Assembly: GCA_022562835.1 (NCBI GenBank)
Contig: JADFOM010000095.1
Span: forward strand, 1 to 8,296
Reading direction: 5' to 3'
DNA length: 8,296 nucleotides
DNA from: Acidobacteriota bacterium
Lineage (GTDB): Bacteria > Actinomycetota > Acidimicrobiia > Acidimicrobiales > SHLQ01
The position numbers and the translations under genes were made by a program. The notes under the pieces were generated by a model. The model saw nothing but the letters and a program-made list of their open reading frames with translations. It was not told the DNA's origin and made no database searches. Shown piece after piece: positions 1 to 5,964 of this stretch (position 1 is its first letter; every line of letters starts with the position of its first letter).

Positions 1-2020
1 GGGCGTCGGAACGCCATGGCAGCAGGGGTGCGAAGCTCCGTCCGATGTCAACCGCTGCGCCGTGAGGGCGAAACGCCATGCCGATTGAGGCTATGCCGAC
101 GCCGAGCTGGCGCAGGCGAGTCTGGATCGTAACAAGCTCGGGCATGTTGCCTAGTGCCGCGAAACGCTGTTGCAAGGCGCGGTTGACCGGCAGGAACATC
201 GTGAAGAGGGCGGCTGCCGGCTTACTCATTCCACCAACGGCCATTAAGAGTACGATCGCCAGCCCTCCGAGCAACTCGAAGTCGCGGATCCCGTCGGCAC
301 TCTGGCGCGCTACCACATAGAAAGCGCCGGCGACTCCCGCCATTGCTGCCGAGAAGGCATAGACGATCACCTTCGTCCACATGACATCCATGCCGATCAT
401 GCCCGAGGCGGCGGGGCTGTTGGACAGCGCGATCCACCGTCGTGCATGTCGGGTACGGCGCAGCATCGTGAGCGCAGTGATAGATAGGGCCAAGACCGCA
501 ACCTGCGCAACGACGAGATGACGACGGTTATCGAGGGTGTAGTTGAAGATGTCGAAATGTGGGATCGAGACCACCCCCGACGTCGGCAGGATGTCGGGGT
601 GCGGGAAGAACAGCTTGGCCATGCCGTGCGCAAGAGCCATCGAGCCCAACGCGAGATATAGACCGCGCAGTCTTGCGAATGGCAGCGCGACCAGCGCACC
701 GATGGGTGCGGTCAGTGCAGCGATAACGGGCAGCCACATGACGTCACCGGTTTCACCGCTCGGCAACTTGAGGTAGAGGAACGCTCCGAAGCCGGCGAAG
801 GCCATTGGTGCGAGGTTGATCTGCCCGGCCCAACCGGTCAGTGGAACAAGCGATAGCCCAATAAGAGCGGTCGCGACCGCCGCGTTGGCGGAGTTGAGGT
901 TGGCTTCGCTCCAGGCGCCCGGATCCCAGATCCCGAAGTTGAGCCACCCGCCCGTCAGCGCAATCGCCGCAACGACGAGTGCTATGCCGCCGATCATCGA
1001 TTCCCAGGGTTTGGTCAGACGCTGGATCTTCTTTAGGTCCGATGCGACGCGGCCGACTTCGAGACGTTCCTGGGGCAGCGCTAGGACCACTGCGACGAGC
1101 GCGAGCGCGGCGAGCGAATCAGGTACGAAGCGCCACTCGTTTCCCCAGGAGAAGAACTGTGTAAGGAATTGTTTGCCAACCCCCAAGAACAGGGCGCCAG
1201 CCAGTGCGAGCGGCAAGCTGCGCAGCTGACCAAATGCTGCTGCTGCGAATCCCCACACGATGATGATATTGAGGTTGAGCGGGTCCATCTCGAGTTCTGG
1301 CGCGATCATGATGCCGGCGAGTGCACCGAGCGAACACCCGATGGCCCAAGCGGTGGACGACACCATGCCGGGTCGCGCGCCGGTCAACGCAGCAAGCTCG
1401 CGGTTATCGACCACCGCGCGCATCGCAACGCCGAGTCGCGATTTGAACAACAGACGCAGCACGATCGCGATGATGATCGCCGAGCAGAACACGATGAAGC
1501 GGTGATATGTGATGTTGATCGGCCCAGCGCTGAAACTCTCTTGACCGAAGAACGGATCGATGCGGCGAGGCTGCTCCTGGCTCCAGAACATGCCCGTCAA
1601 CGCGAGCAGGAACACCATCAGACCTACGGTGATCATCAACTGGTTGATCAGCGGCGCCTTCTGGACGCGCCTCATCAACAGCACGTCGAGACCTATGCCG
1701 AGCAGTGGCGCGAAGACTCCGACGACGAGAACCAGAGCGACTGGTGTTGGCCAGTCCCAGTCGGTGCGGAGCTGCCAATACAAGAACGCGGAGATGACTC
1801 CGATTGCGCCCTGCGCGAAGTTGAAGATGCCGGTCGTGGTGTAGACGACCACGAGGCCAGTGGCGTACATCGCGTAGAGCGCCCCGATAGCGAGGCCGAT
1901 GAGCAGGGTTGTGATACCCGTTTCCCAGGTGAGGCCGCCCTGCCACCCAACCGACAGTGGGTAGGCCAAGATCACGACAGCGAAGATCAGCGTCCGGCTG
2001 ACCGACTTGTTGGACTCCAC
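1..2020 (-). CDS. Fused LivH-LivM-type branched-chain amino acid ABC transporter permease (3' end outside window)
   Basis: Inner-membrane permease of the LIV/HAAT class of ABC importers, moving a solute delivered by a binding lipoprotein; energy would come from LivG/LivF ATPases not in this window. I translated the minus strand from GTG at 2020-2018 and found 673 codons open to the window edge. The start is fixed by an in-frame TAG at 2029-2027 and a GAGGGGG ribosome site at 2036-2030, 9 nt upstream. Residues 1-315 are LivH-like: GLVVVYTTTGIFNFAQGAIG near 55-74 and the coupling-loop-like SRLGVAMRAVVDNRELAALT at 194-213. Residues about 335-655 are LivM-like: LTGWAGQINLAPMAFAGFGA at 394-413 and a second coupling-like stretch RRWIALSNSPAASGMIGMD at 527-545. 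The tail IASIGMAFRPHGAAVDIG (643-660) resembles the end of actinobacterial LivM proteins, so the stop may lie just outside, or an ATPase domain may follow. It lies 55 nt after the upstream binding-protein gene, probably in one operon. Substrate is not predictable. Confidence 0.92.
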   Translation of the reverse strand, partial: MESNKSVSRTLIFAVVILAYPLSVGWQGGLTWETGITTLLIGLAIGALYAMYATGLVVVYTTTGIFNFAQGAIGVISAFLYWQLRTDWDWPTPVALVLVVGVFAPLLGIGLDVLLMRRVQKAPLINQLMITVGLMVFLLALTGMFWSQEQPRRIDPFFGQESFSAGPINITYHRFIVFCSAIIIAIVLRLLFKSRLGVAMRAVVDNRELAALTGARPGMVSSTAWAIGCSLGALAGIMIAPELEMDPLNLNIIIVWGFAAAAFGQLRSLPLALAGALFLGVGKQFLTQFFSWGNEWRFVPDSLAALALVAVVLALPQERLEVGRVASDLKKIQRLTKPWESMIGGIALVVAAIALTGGWLNFGIWDPGAWSEANLNSANAAVATALIGLSLVPLTGWAGQINLAPMAFAGFGAFLYLKLPSGETGDVMWLPVIAALTAPIGALVALPFARLRGLYLALGSMALAHGMAKLFFPHPDILPTSGVVSIPHFDIFNYTLDNRRHLVVAQVAVLALSITALTMLRRTRHARRWIALSNSPAASGMIGMDVMWTKVIVYAFSAAMAGVAGAFYVVARQSADGIRDFELLGGLAIVLLMAVGGMSKPAAALFTMFLPVNRALQQRFAALGNMPELVTIQTRLRQLGVGIASIGMAFRPHGAAVDIGRSFAPLLPWRSDA

Positions 2021-2029
2021 CGGCGCCTA

Positions 2030-2036
2030 CCCCCTC
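2030..2036 (-). promoter_or_regulatory. Ribosome binding site of the fused permease
   Basis: GAGGGGG on the minus strand, 9 nt before the GTG at 2020-2018. Together with the in-frame stop at 2029-2027 it decides the GTG start, since no other start codon is available between that stop and conserved permease sequence. No terminator-like hairpin is visible in the 55-nt gap (2021-2075), which favours read-through from the binding-protein gene. Confidence 0.75.
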
Positions 2037-2075
2037 ACGTCGTCGCCCTGCTGCTCTGTACCGCTTCGTTGACCT

Positions 2076-3506
2076 TCAGCCTTGGTAACGCTCGGCTGAA
2101 TCGAGACCCTTGATCGATGTAGTTGTGTCGCTACATTCCAGCGTCCCCCGTTCCTCGGGGAATCGTCGGACAAATTCTCCGTCTTCAACCTGCACGACGA
2201 CAAAACAGTTGCTCGTCGACTTGTCGGCGAGGTTCGCGCTTGTAAGCCAGCCATCTGCGCTGAAGTCTGTCAAGTTCGCCATGCCCTCGAGGACGGCTTC
2301 GCGGGTGACAGCGTTCGGTCCGTCAGTGGCGACGATGTCTTCGACCGCCTGTTCGAACGCGAGCCCGGAGGCAAACGAGGTTGCGGCCCACGATGGTGGG
2401 AAAGGATCATCGATGGAGTCGATGAACGTCGCCAGGTTCTCGTTGGTGTCGGTCTCATCGTGTGGCAGGAACGGCAGGTAGACGTAGGTGCCCTCGACGT
2501 TCTTGCCGCCTTGTTCGAGCAGCTGCGGCGTGTAACACGCCAGTTGACACACCCAGACGACGCCTTCGTTGTCAAAGTTCTGTGCCGCGGCCTCGTTGCG
2601 ATATTTCAGCATCGCTTGATCATTGGAGCCCATGCCCGCCCATTTGACGTCGTTGGCGTTCATGTACTGGATGATCGCGCCGTACTGGGCTTGTTCGGCG
2701 AGACCGGACATGCCGAACTCGCCGTCGGGGAACGTGTTGACGCCGATCTGGTTTAGACCCTCTGCGAGCACAACGGTTGCGTTGACCGTCTGGGGAAGGT
2801 CGGATGGGATGACGAAAGTGCCTTCGACCGGGCCGCCGCCGAGTTCGTTGTCGAGAATCCACTGCGGGCCACCCTGGGCCAGTTCGAAGTCGCGCGGACC
2901 TTCACCGCTGTATGGACAGGACCCGTTCTCGCCCGCGACGAGGAACACGTTCGGTGAACACGCGTGTGCGCCGACGACAGAACGTTCCGGGATGTCGGCG
3001 ATGCCACAGCCCTCGATCGTCTTGGCATCCGTAATGGAAAGGGCGGTAGATCCGACCATTGCGAGTGATGTGTCGCACGCGTTGAGGAAGCCGTTTTCGG
3101 TCTCTACCGCGCTGAGCGCCGAGTCAAATTCGATGAGTTCGACCTCGCGGCAGGCGAGGCCTCCCTCGGCGTTGACCTTGTCGGCCCAGGCTCTGGCACC
3201 ATCGATGGATCCTTGGAACAGACCTGGCGCAAGTTCGAAGCCCGTGTCTGCCATAACGAAGACGGTAAGGGTGTCTTCGGTCACGCCGGTGCCGGTGGCT
3301 TCGAGGGCGACACCCTCGCACTGGTCGTCGACCGAACCGTCGTCGCTACCGTCAAGGCCGTCATCACCAAAAGCATCGTCGGTGGCCTCCACGGTTGTGG
3401 TGGTTTCGCCGTCGTCACCGCCGTCTCCTCCGTCGTCGTCACCGCAGGCCGCGGCGATGAGCGATATGGCCAACAGGAGAATGAGCAACAGTCGATTTCT
3501 TGACAA
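2076..3506 (-). CDS. Branched-chain amino acid-type ABC transporter substrate-binding lipoprotein (paralog A)
   Basis: Extracytoplasmic solute receptor of the type I periplasmic-binding fold (LivJ-like, Peripla_BP_6 type) that would feed the permease encoded just downstream. I chose TTG at 3506-3504 (476 aa). It has AAGGG 7 nt upstream and begins directly with a lipoprotein signal: SRNR, a hydrophobic run at 6-20, and a lipobox-like AAAC with the lipidated Cys at 21. The ATG at 3569 would add 21 residues before the signal and is less likely. Residues 22-60 form a flexible Asp/Gly/Thr-rich tether. The binding domain follows from about 75: TLTVFVMADTGFELAPGLFQ, DKVNAEGGLACREVEL (a LivJ-like first-lobe pattern) and NTFPDGEFGMSGLAEQA in the second lobe. 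Ten further cysteines (63, 119, 144, 167, 183, 197, 320, 324, 434, 458) all have counterparts in paralog B. The solute is unknown. Confidence 0.93.
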   Translation of the reverse strand: MSRNRLLLILLLAISLIAAACGDDDGGDGGDDGETTTTVEATDDAFGDDGLDGSDDGSVDDQCEGVALEATGTGVTEDTLTVFVMADTGFELAPGLFQGSIDGARAWADKVNAEGGLACREVELIEFDSALSAVETENGFLNACDTSLAMVGSTALSITDAKTIEGCGIADIPERSVVGAHACSPNVFLVAGENGSCPYSGEGPRDFELAQGGPQWILDNELGGGPVEGTFVIPSDLPQTVNATVVLAEGLNQIGVNTFPDGEFGMSGLAEQAQYGAIIQYMNANDVKWAGMGSNDQAMLKYRNEAAAQNFDNEGVVWVCQLACYTPQLLEQGGKNVEGTYVYLPFLPHDETDTNENLATFIDSIDDPFPPSWAATSFASGLAFEQAVEDIVATDGPNAVTREAVLEGMANLTDFSADGWLTSANLADKSTSNCFVVVQVEDGEFVRRFPEERGTLECSDTTTSIKGLDSAERYQG

Positions 3507-3513
3507 GACAGAA

Positions 3514-3518
3514 CCCTT
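3514..3518 (-). promoter_or_regulatory. Ribosome binding site selecting the TTG start of paralog A
   Basis: AAGGG on the minus strand, 7 nt before TTG at 3506-3504. The position parallels paralog B, where a G-rich site precedes a GTG at the same point relative to the signal peptide (lipidated Cys at residue 21 in both). This agreement is the reason for preferring TTG over the longer ATG-initiated reading. Confidence 0.7.
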
Positions 3519-3623
3519 CAACAGAATTGCGGAAGGGAGCACCATAGGTGAGTCGATTCCGCGTGCCATAACGGGGCGTCACCAATCATCTCAACCGCGC
3601 TGGCGGACGGCCGCACCAAAATC

Positions 3624-3652
3624 GATATACCGCCCGCCACAGAACTCTTCAA
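3624..3652 (-). promoter_or_regulatory. Possible sigma70-type promoter between the two binding-protein genes
   Basis: On the minus strand TTGAAG (3652-3647) and TATATC (3629-3624) are separated by exactly 17 nt. Each matches four of six consensus bases. The site lies in the 150-nt gap 3507-3656, just after the stop codon of paralog B and about 118 nt before the TTG start of paralog A. It would let paralog A and the permease be transcribed apart from paralog B. Chance occurrence is possible. No convincing terminator hairpin was found in this gap. Confidence 0.35.
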
Positions 3653-3656
3653 ATGG

Positions 3657-5102
3657 TCAGCCCTGATAACGCTCCGCCGCGTCGAGTCCGACGATTTCGT
3701 CTACCTCGGCGTCGCAGTCAAGCGTGCCCGGCTCTTCGGGGTGGCGGCGGACGAACTCGCCGTTCTCAACCTGTAGTAGAACAAAACAAGGGCTGCCTAT
3801 GCGTTCAGCGATATTCACCGGACCGAACCACCCGTTGGCATCAAATTCCGCCACGTTGTCTAGCCCAGCGAGAATCGCCTCGCTGGTGATTCCGTTGGGG
3901 CCCTCGGTTTCCATGATGTCGCCGATGACCTGTTCGAACACCAGCCCAGACGCCCATGCGGTCGCCGCCCACGACGCAGGGAAGTCAGAACCGAGGTACT
4001 CGATGAACTTGGCGAGTTCCTCGTTGGTGTCGGTTTCGTTGAACGGCAGGAACGGCATCCAGCTATAGGTGCCCTCAACGTTCTCGCCACCCTGATCGAC
4101 TAACTCCGGCGTATAGCAGGCGATTGTACATATCCAGGACACTCCGGTGTTGTCGAAGTTCTGGGCTGCTGCTTCGTTTCTCCATTTCAGCATCGATTGA
4201 TCGTTGGATCCGTTGTGTGCCCACTTGACGTCGTTGTTGACCATGTACTGGATGATCGAGCCGTACACCGCTTGTTCGGCGAGGCCGGACATGCCGAATT
4301 CGCCGTCGGGGAACGTGTTGACACCGATCATGTTCAGAGCCTCGACGCTTGGCATGCTGGCTTCGATGGTGGACGGAAGGTCCGATGGGATCACGAAGAC
4401 GCCTTCCACCGGGCCACCGTCATGGTCGTTTTCGAGGATCCACTCGTAGGCGCCCTGAGCGACCAGGAAGTCGCGGGGACCTTCGCCGCTGTAGGGGCAC
4501 GAGCCGTTGCCAGGAGCCACCATGAAGACATTCGGCGAACACTGGTGCCCGGTCGCCACGGTACGTTCGGGTATGTCTGCGAGTCCGCAATTCTCGATCG
4601 CGCTGGCGTCGGCGACGCTTAGAGCGGTCGAGCCGACCATCGCCACCGAAGTGTCACAGGCATTGAGGAAGCCATTTTCGGTTTCCACCGCGTTGAGGGC
4701 CGAGTCGTAGACGATTAGTTCAACTTGGCGACAGCCGAGACCGCCCTCGTCGTTGACCTTCTCGGCCCATGCTTCTGCACCATCGATCGATCCTTGGAAC
4801 AGACCTGGCGCAAGTTCGAAGCCAACGTCTGCCATGACGAACACGGTCAATGTGTCTTCGGTGACGCCGGTGTCGGTGGCTTCGAGTGTTACCCCTTCAC
4901 AGAGCTCATCGGCAGTACCGTCGTCGCTACCGTCGTCGCTACCCTCAAGGTCGTCATCGCCAAAAGCATCGTCGGTGGCCTCCACGGTCGTGGTGGTTTC
5001 GCTGTCGTCACCGTCGTCTCCTCCTCCGTCGTCGTCACCGCAGGCTGCCGCGATCAACGCGAACGCGGTCAACAGGATTAGGAACAGATGTTTCTTCGGC
5101 AC
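3657..5102 (-). CDS. Branched-chain amino acid-type ABC transporter substrate-binding lipoprotein (paralog B)
   Basis: Tandem paralog of the lipoprotein encoded at 2076-3506 and the first gene of the putative transport operon. GTG at 5102-5100 is chosen (481 aa): GGGGG lies 8 nt upstream and the protein then starts with PKKH, a hydrophobic run, and AAAC with the lipidated Cys at 21. The ATG at 5144 is a poorer choice because it overlaps the likely promoter -10 box. An Asp/Gly/Thr tether (22-66) precedes the type I solute-binding domain (from about 80), which shares TLTVFVMADVGFELAPGLFQ, NGSCPYSGEGPRDF and NTFPDGEFGMSGLAEQA with A. Both proteins end in AERYQG. By eye well over half of residues are identical to A; differences are scattered through the second lobe. 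Ten extra cysteines (68, 124, 149, 172, 188, 202, 325, 329, 439, 463) align with those of A. The two proteins may widen the solute range of one permease, or respond to different conditions; which is not visible. Confidence 0.93.
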   Translation of the reverse strand: MPKKHLFLILLTAFALIAAACGDDDGGGDDGDDSETTTTVEATDDAFGDDDLEGSDDGSDDGTADELCEGVTLEATDTGVTEDTLTVFVMADVGFELAPGLFQGSIDGAEAWAEKVNDEGGLGCRQVELIVYDSALNAVETENGFLNACDTSVAMVGSTALSVADASAIENCGLADIPERTVATGHQCSPNVFMVAPGNGSCPYSGEGPRDFLVAQGAYEWILENDHDGGPVEGVFVIPSDLPSTIEASMPSVEALNMIGVNTFPDGEFGMSGLAEQAVYGSIIQYMVNNDVKWAHNGSNDQSMLKWRNEAAAQNFDNTGVSWICTIACYTPELVDQGGENVEGTYSWMPFLPFNETDTNEELAKFIEYLGSDFPASWAATAWASGLVFEQVIGDIMETEGPNGITSEAILAGLDNVAEFDANGWFGPVNIAERIGSPCFVLLQVENGEFVRRHPEEPGTLDCDAEVDEIVGLDAAERYQG

Positions 5103-5110
5103 AGCAGGAA

Positions 5111-5115
5111 CCCCC
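5111..5115 (-). promoter_or_regulatory. Ribosome binding site selecting the GTG start of paralog B
   Basis: GGGGG on the minus strand, 8 nt before GTG at 5102-5100. It supports the internal GTG rather than the ATG at 5144, giving a standard-length lipoprotein signal peptide with the lipidated Cys at residue 21. Confidence 0.65.
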
Positions 5116-5142
5116 GAATAGTTATGAGCCGTTTGCGCAGAC

Positions 5143-5171
5143 ATTACGTGCTCGTGTAACCGATGTCACAA
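5143..5171 (-). promoter_or_regulatory. Likely promoter of the binding-protein/permease operon
   Basis: Minus-strand TTGTGA (5171-5166), 17-nt spacer, and CGTAAT (5148-5143); each hexamer matches four of six sigma70-type consensus bases. Transcription would start close to 5136, giving a leader of about 35 nt that contains the GGGGG ribosome site at 5115-5111 and leads to GTG at 5102. The -10 box overlaps the upstream ATG at 5144-5142, which could therefore not be in the mRNA if the promoter is real. Read by eye, untested. Confidence 0.45.
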
Positions 5172-5207
5172 CGGGTGGATTCTCGAGACGGGCTGGTTGG
5201 GCGCCAT

Positions 5208-5229
5208 TCAGCGCTGTGTACAGCGCTGT
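5208..5229. repeat. Two spaced copies of palindromic CAGCGCTG (candidate operator) in the divergent intergenic region
   Basis: CAGCGCTG, itself a perfect palindrome, occurs at 5209-5216 and again at 5221-5228, a 12-bp repeat period; the second copy extends to the 10-bp palindrome ACAGCGCTGT (5220-5229). A perfect TTGACA lies on the minus strand at 5232-5227, overlapping the second copy, but no good -10 box follows at 16-18 nt. The pair lies about 37 bp upstream of the proposed transporter promoter and about 100 bp before the plus-strand gene. The arrangement suits a dimeric regulator binding two sites, but no regulator gene is in the window. The rest of the 226-nt gap (5103-5328) holds the promoter and ribosome site listed separately and a lone TAATAT at 5275-5280 that might be a -10 box for the plus-strand gene. 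Confidence 0.45.
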
Positions 5230-5328
5230 CAACGGGTAGGCGCGTGCTGGCGGACTTCTGATGCGGGGTCGGCGTAATATCGGTGCATCGCAGGCGACCC
5301 TGGTATCGGCACACTCAACGAGGGCTCG

Positions 5329-5952
5329 TTGCATGCCGCGCTCAAGGTCGAATACGCCAAGCCCGGCGACCTGTTCGAGGTACCTCTCGACGGATTCGTC
5401 ATCGACATCCGTCGCGATGATCTGTTGATCGAAATCCAGACCGGGTCATTCGCCGCACTGGGACGGAAACTCGATCACCTACTAGCTGAGCACCACATTC
5501 TTCTCGTCCATCCGATCGCGGTCGAGACCTATCTGCACAAACCGGATGCAGCTCCGCGCAGGTCGCCCAAACGGGGCTCCATCTACAGCCTGTTCGACGA
5601 ACTGGTCAGCATCCCGACACTACTTGATCACCCAAATCTCGCTCTCGAGGTTGTACTGGTTTCTGTCGCAAAGATCCAAGAGTTCGAGCCCAGCGCTCGC
5701 CGAGGGAGGGGAGGGTTCCGCACCACCGATCGACTGTTGCGCGAAATTCTGGGGCGGCGCCGATTCGATCGGCCCGAGGACCTCCTCGATCTGGTGCCTG
5801 GTGATCTTCCAGCGACGTTCACGACCACCGATCTGGCCCGCCACGCCGAGATCGGGCGCGATGTTGCCCAGCAGATGGCTTACTGCCTGCATCTGCTCGG
5901 GTTATTCGTCGTGTTAGGCCGTACAAAGGCCGGCATCACATATTCGCGGTGA
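5329..5952 (+). CDS. Conserved protein of unknown function with a nuclease-core-like N-terminus and winged-helix-like C-terminus
   Basis: I recognise this as a widespread actinobacterial family of unknown function (possibly Pfam DUF8091, from memory); 207 aa from TTG at 5329, cytoplasmic, with no signal or membrane segment. Residues 12-38 carry GD..EVP.DGFVIDI followed by LLIEIQTG. The spacing of E17, D26 and E35-x-Q37 resembles a PD-(D/E)xK nuclease core with Gln for Lys, as recalled for CoiA-like proteins. The middle has a conserved RRSPKRGSIYSLFDELVSIP (77-96). The end (about 164-207) FTTTDLA, VAQQMAYCLHLLGLFVVLGR and ITY looks like a winged helix. GAGGG lies 5 nt before the TTG. However, the frame stays open upstream to 5278 and reads IGTLNEGS just before the TTG, which matches the usual N-terminus of relatives as I remember them, yet no ATG, GTG or TTG occurs there. 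It runs divergently from the transporter operon and converges with the efflux operon. Nuclease activity is inference only. Confidence 0.78.
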   Translation: MHAALKVEYAKPGDLFEVPLDGFVIDIRRDDLLIEIQTGSFAALGRKLDHLLAEHHILLVHPIAVETYLHKPDAAPRRSPKRGSIYSLFDELVSIPTLLDHPNLALEVVLVSVAKIQEFEPSARRGRGGFRTTDRLLREILGRRRFDRPEDLLDLVPGDLPATFTTTDLARHAEIGRDVAQQMAYCLHLLGLFVVLGRTKAGITYSR

Positions 5953-5958
5953 TCACCG
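5947..5958. repeat. 12-bp perfect palindrome across the convergent gene end
   Basis: CGGTGATCACCG is a perfect palindrome that overlaps the TGA stop of the plus-strand gene and lies in the 12-nt gap before the minus-strand stop at 5965-5967. It could fold as a 4-bp stem with a 4-nt loop, too weak and without a T-run to be called a terminator. It may be chance. Confidence 0.3.
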
Positions 5959-5964
5959 ACAGGC

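Noticed and set aside
1404..1946. Minus-strand 180-codon frame within the permease region
   Set aside because: Arg/His-rich translation in a shifted frame; the frame from GTG 2020 carries the recognisable permease motifs and stays open to the edge.
1169..2113. Plus-strand 314-codon open frame opposite the permease
   Set aside because: Its translation is dominated by Asp, Arg, His, Glu and Gln with no hydrophobic core or motif, typical of the antisense of a high-GC membrane-protein gene. The minus strand gives a clear LivH-LivM permease over the same bases.
3601..3620. Possible hairpin between the two binding-protein genes as a terminator
   Set aside because: The inverted arms need a 2-nt bulge, the stem is short and no T-run follows on the minus strand, so it is not a credible terminator.
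2623..3666. Plus-strand 347-codon open frame opposite binding protein A
   Set aside because: Ser/Pro-rich composition mirrors the minus-strand lipoprotein codons, and a similar shadow occurs opposite paralog B, as expected from duplicated coding sequence. No ribosome site or recognisable domain.
5141..5166. Inverted repeat around TTAC...GTAA upstream of paralog B as an operator
   Set aside because: Only four to five bases pair on each side with mismatches between them, not distinguishable from chance; the stretch is better explained as the promoter spacer and -10 box.
5227..5232. Perfect TTGACA on the minus strand as a -35 box of the transporter promoter
   Set aside because: No acceptable -10 hexamer lies 16-18 nt downstream (sequence there reads TGAATGG). 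The TTGTGA-CGTAAT pair nearer the gene is a better candidate.
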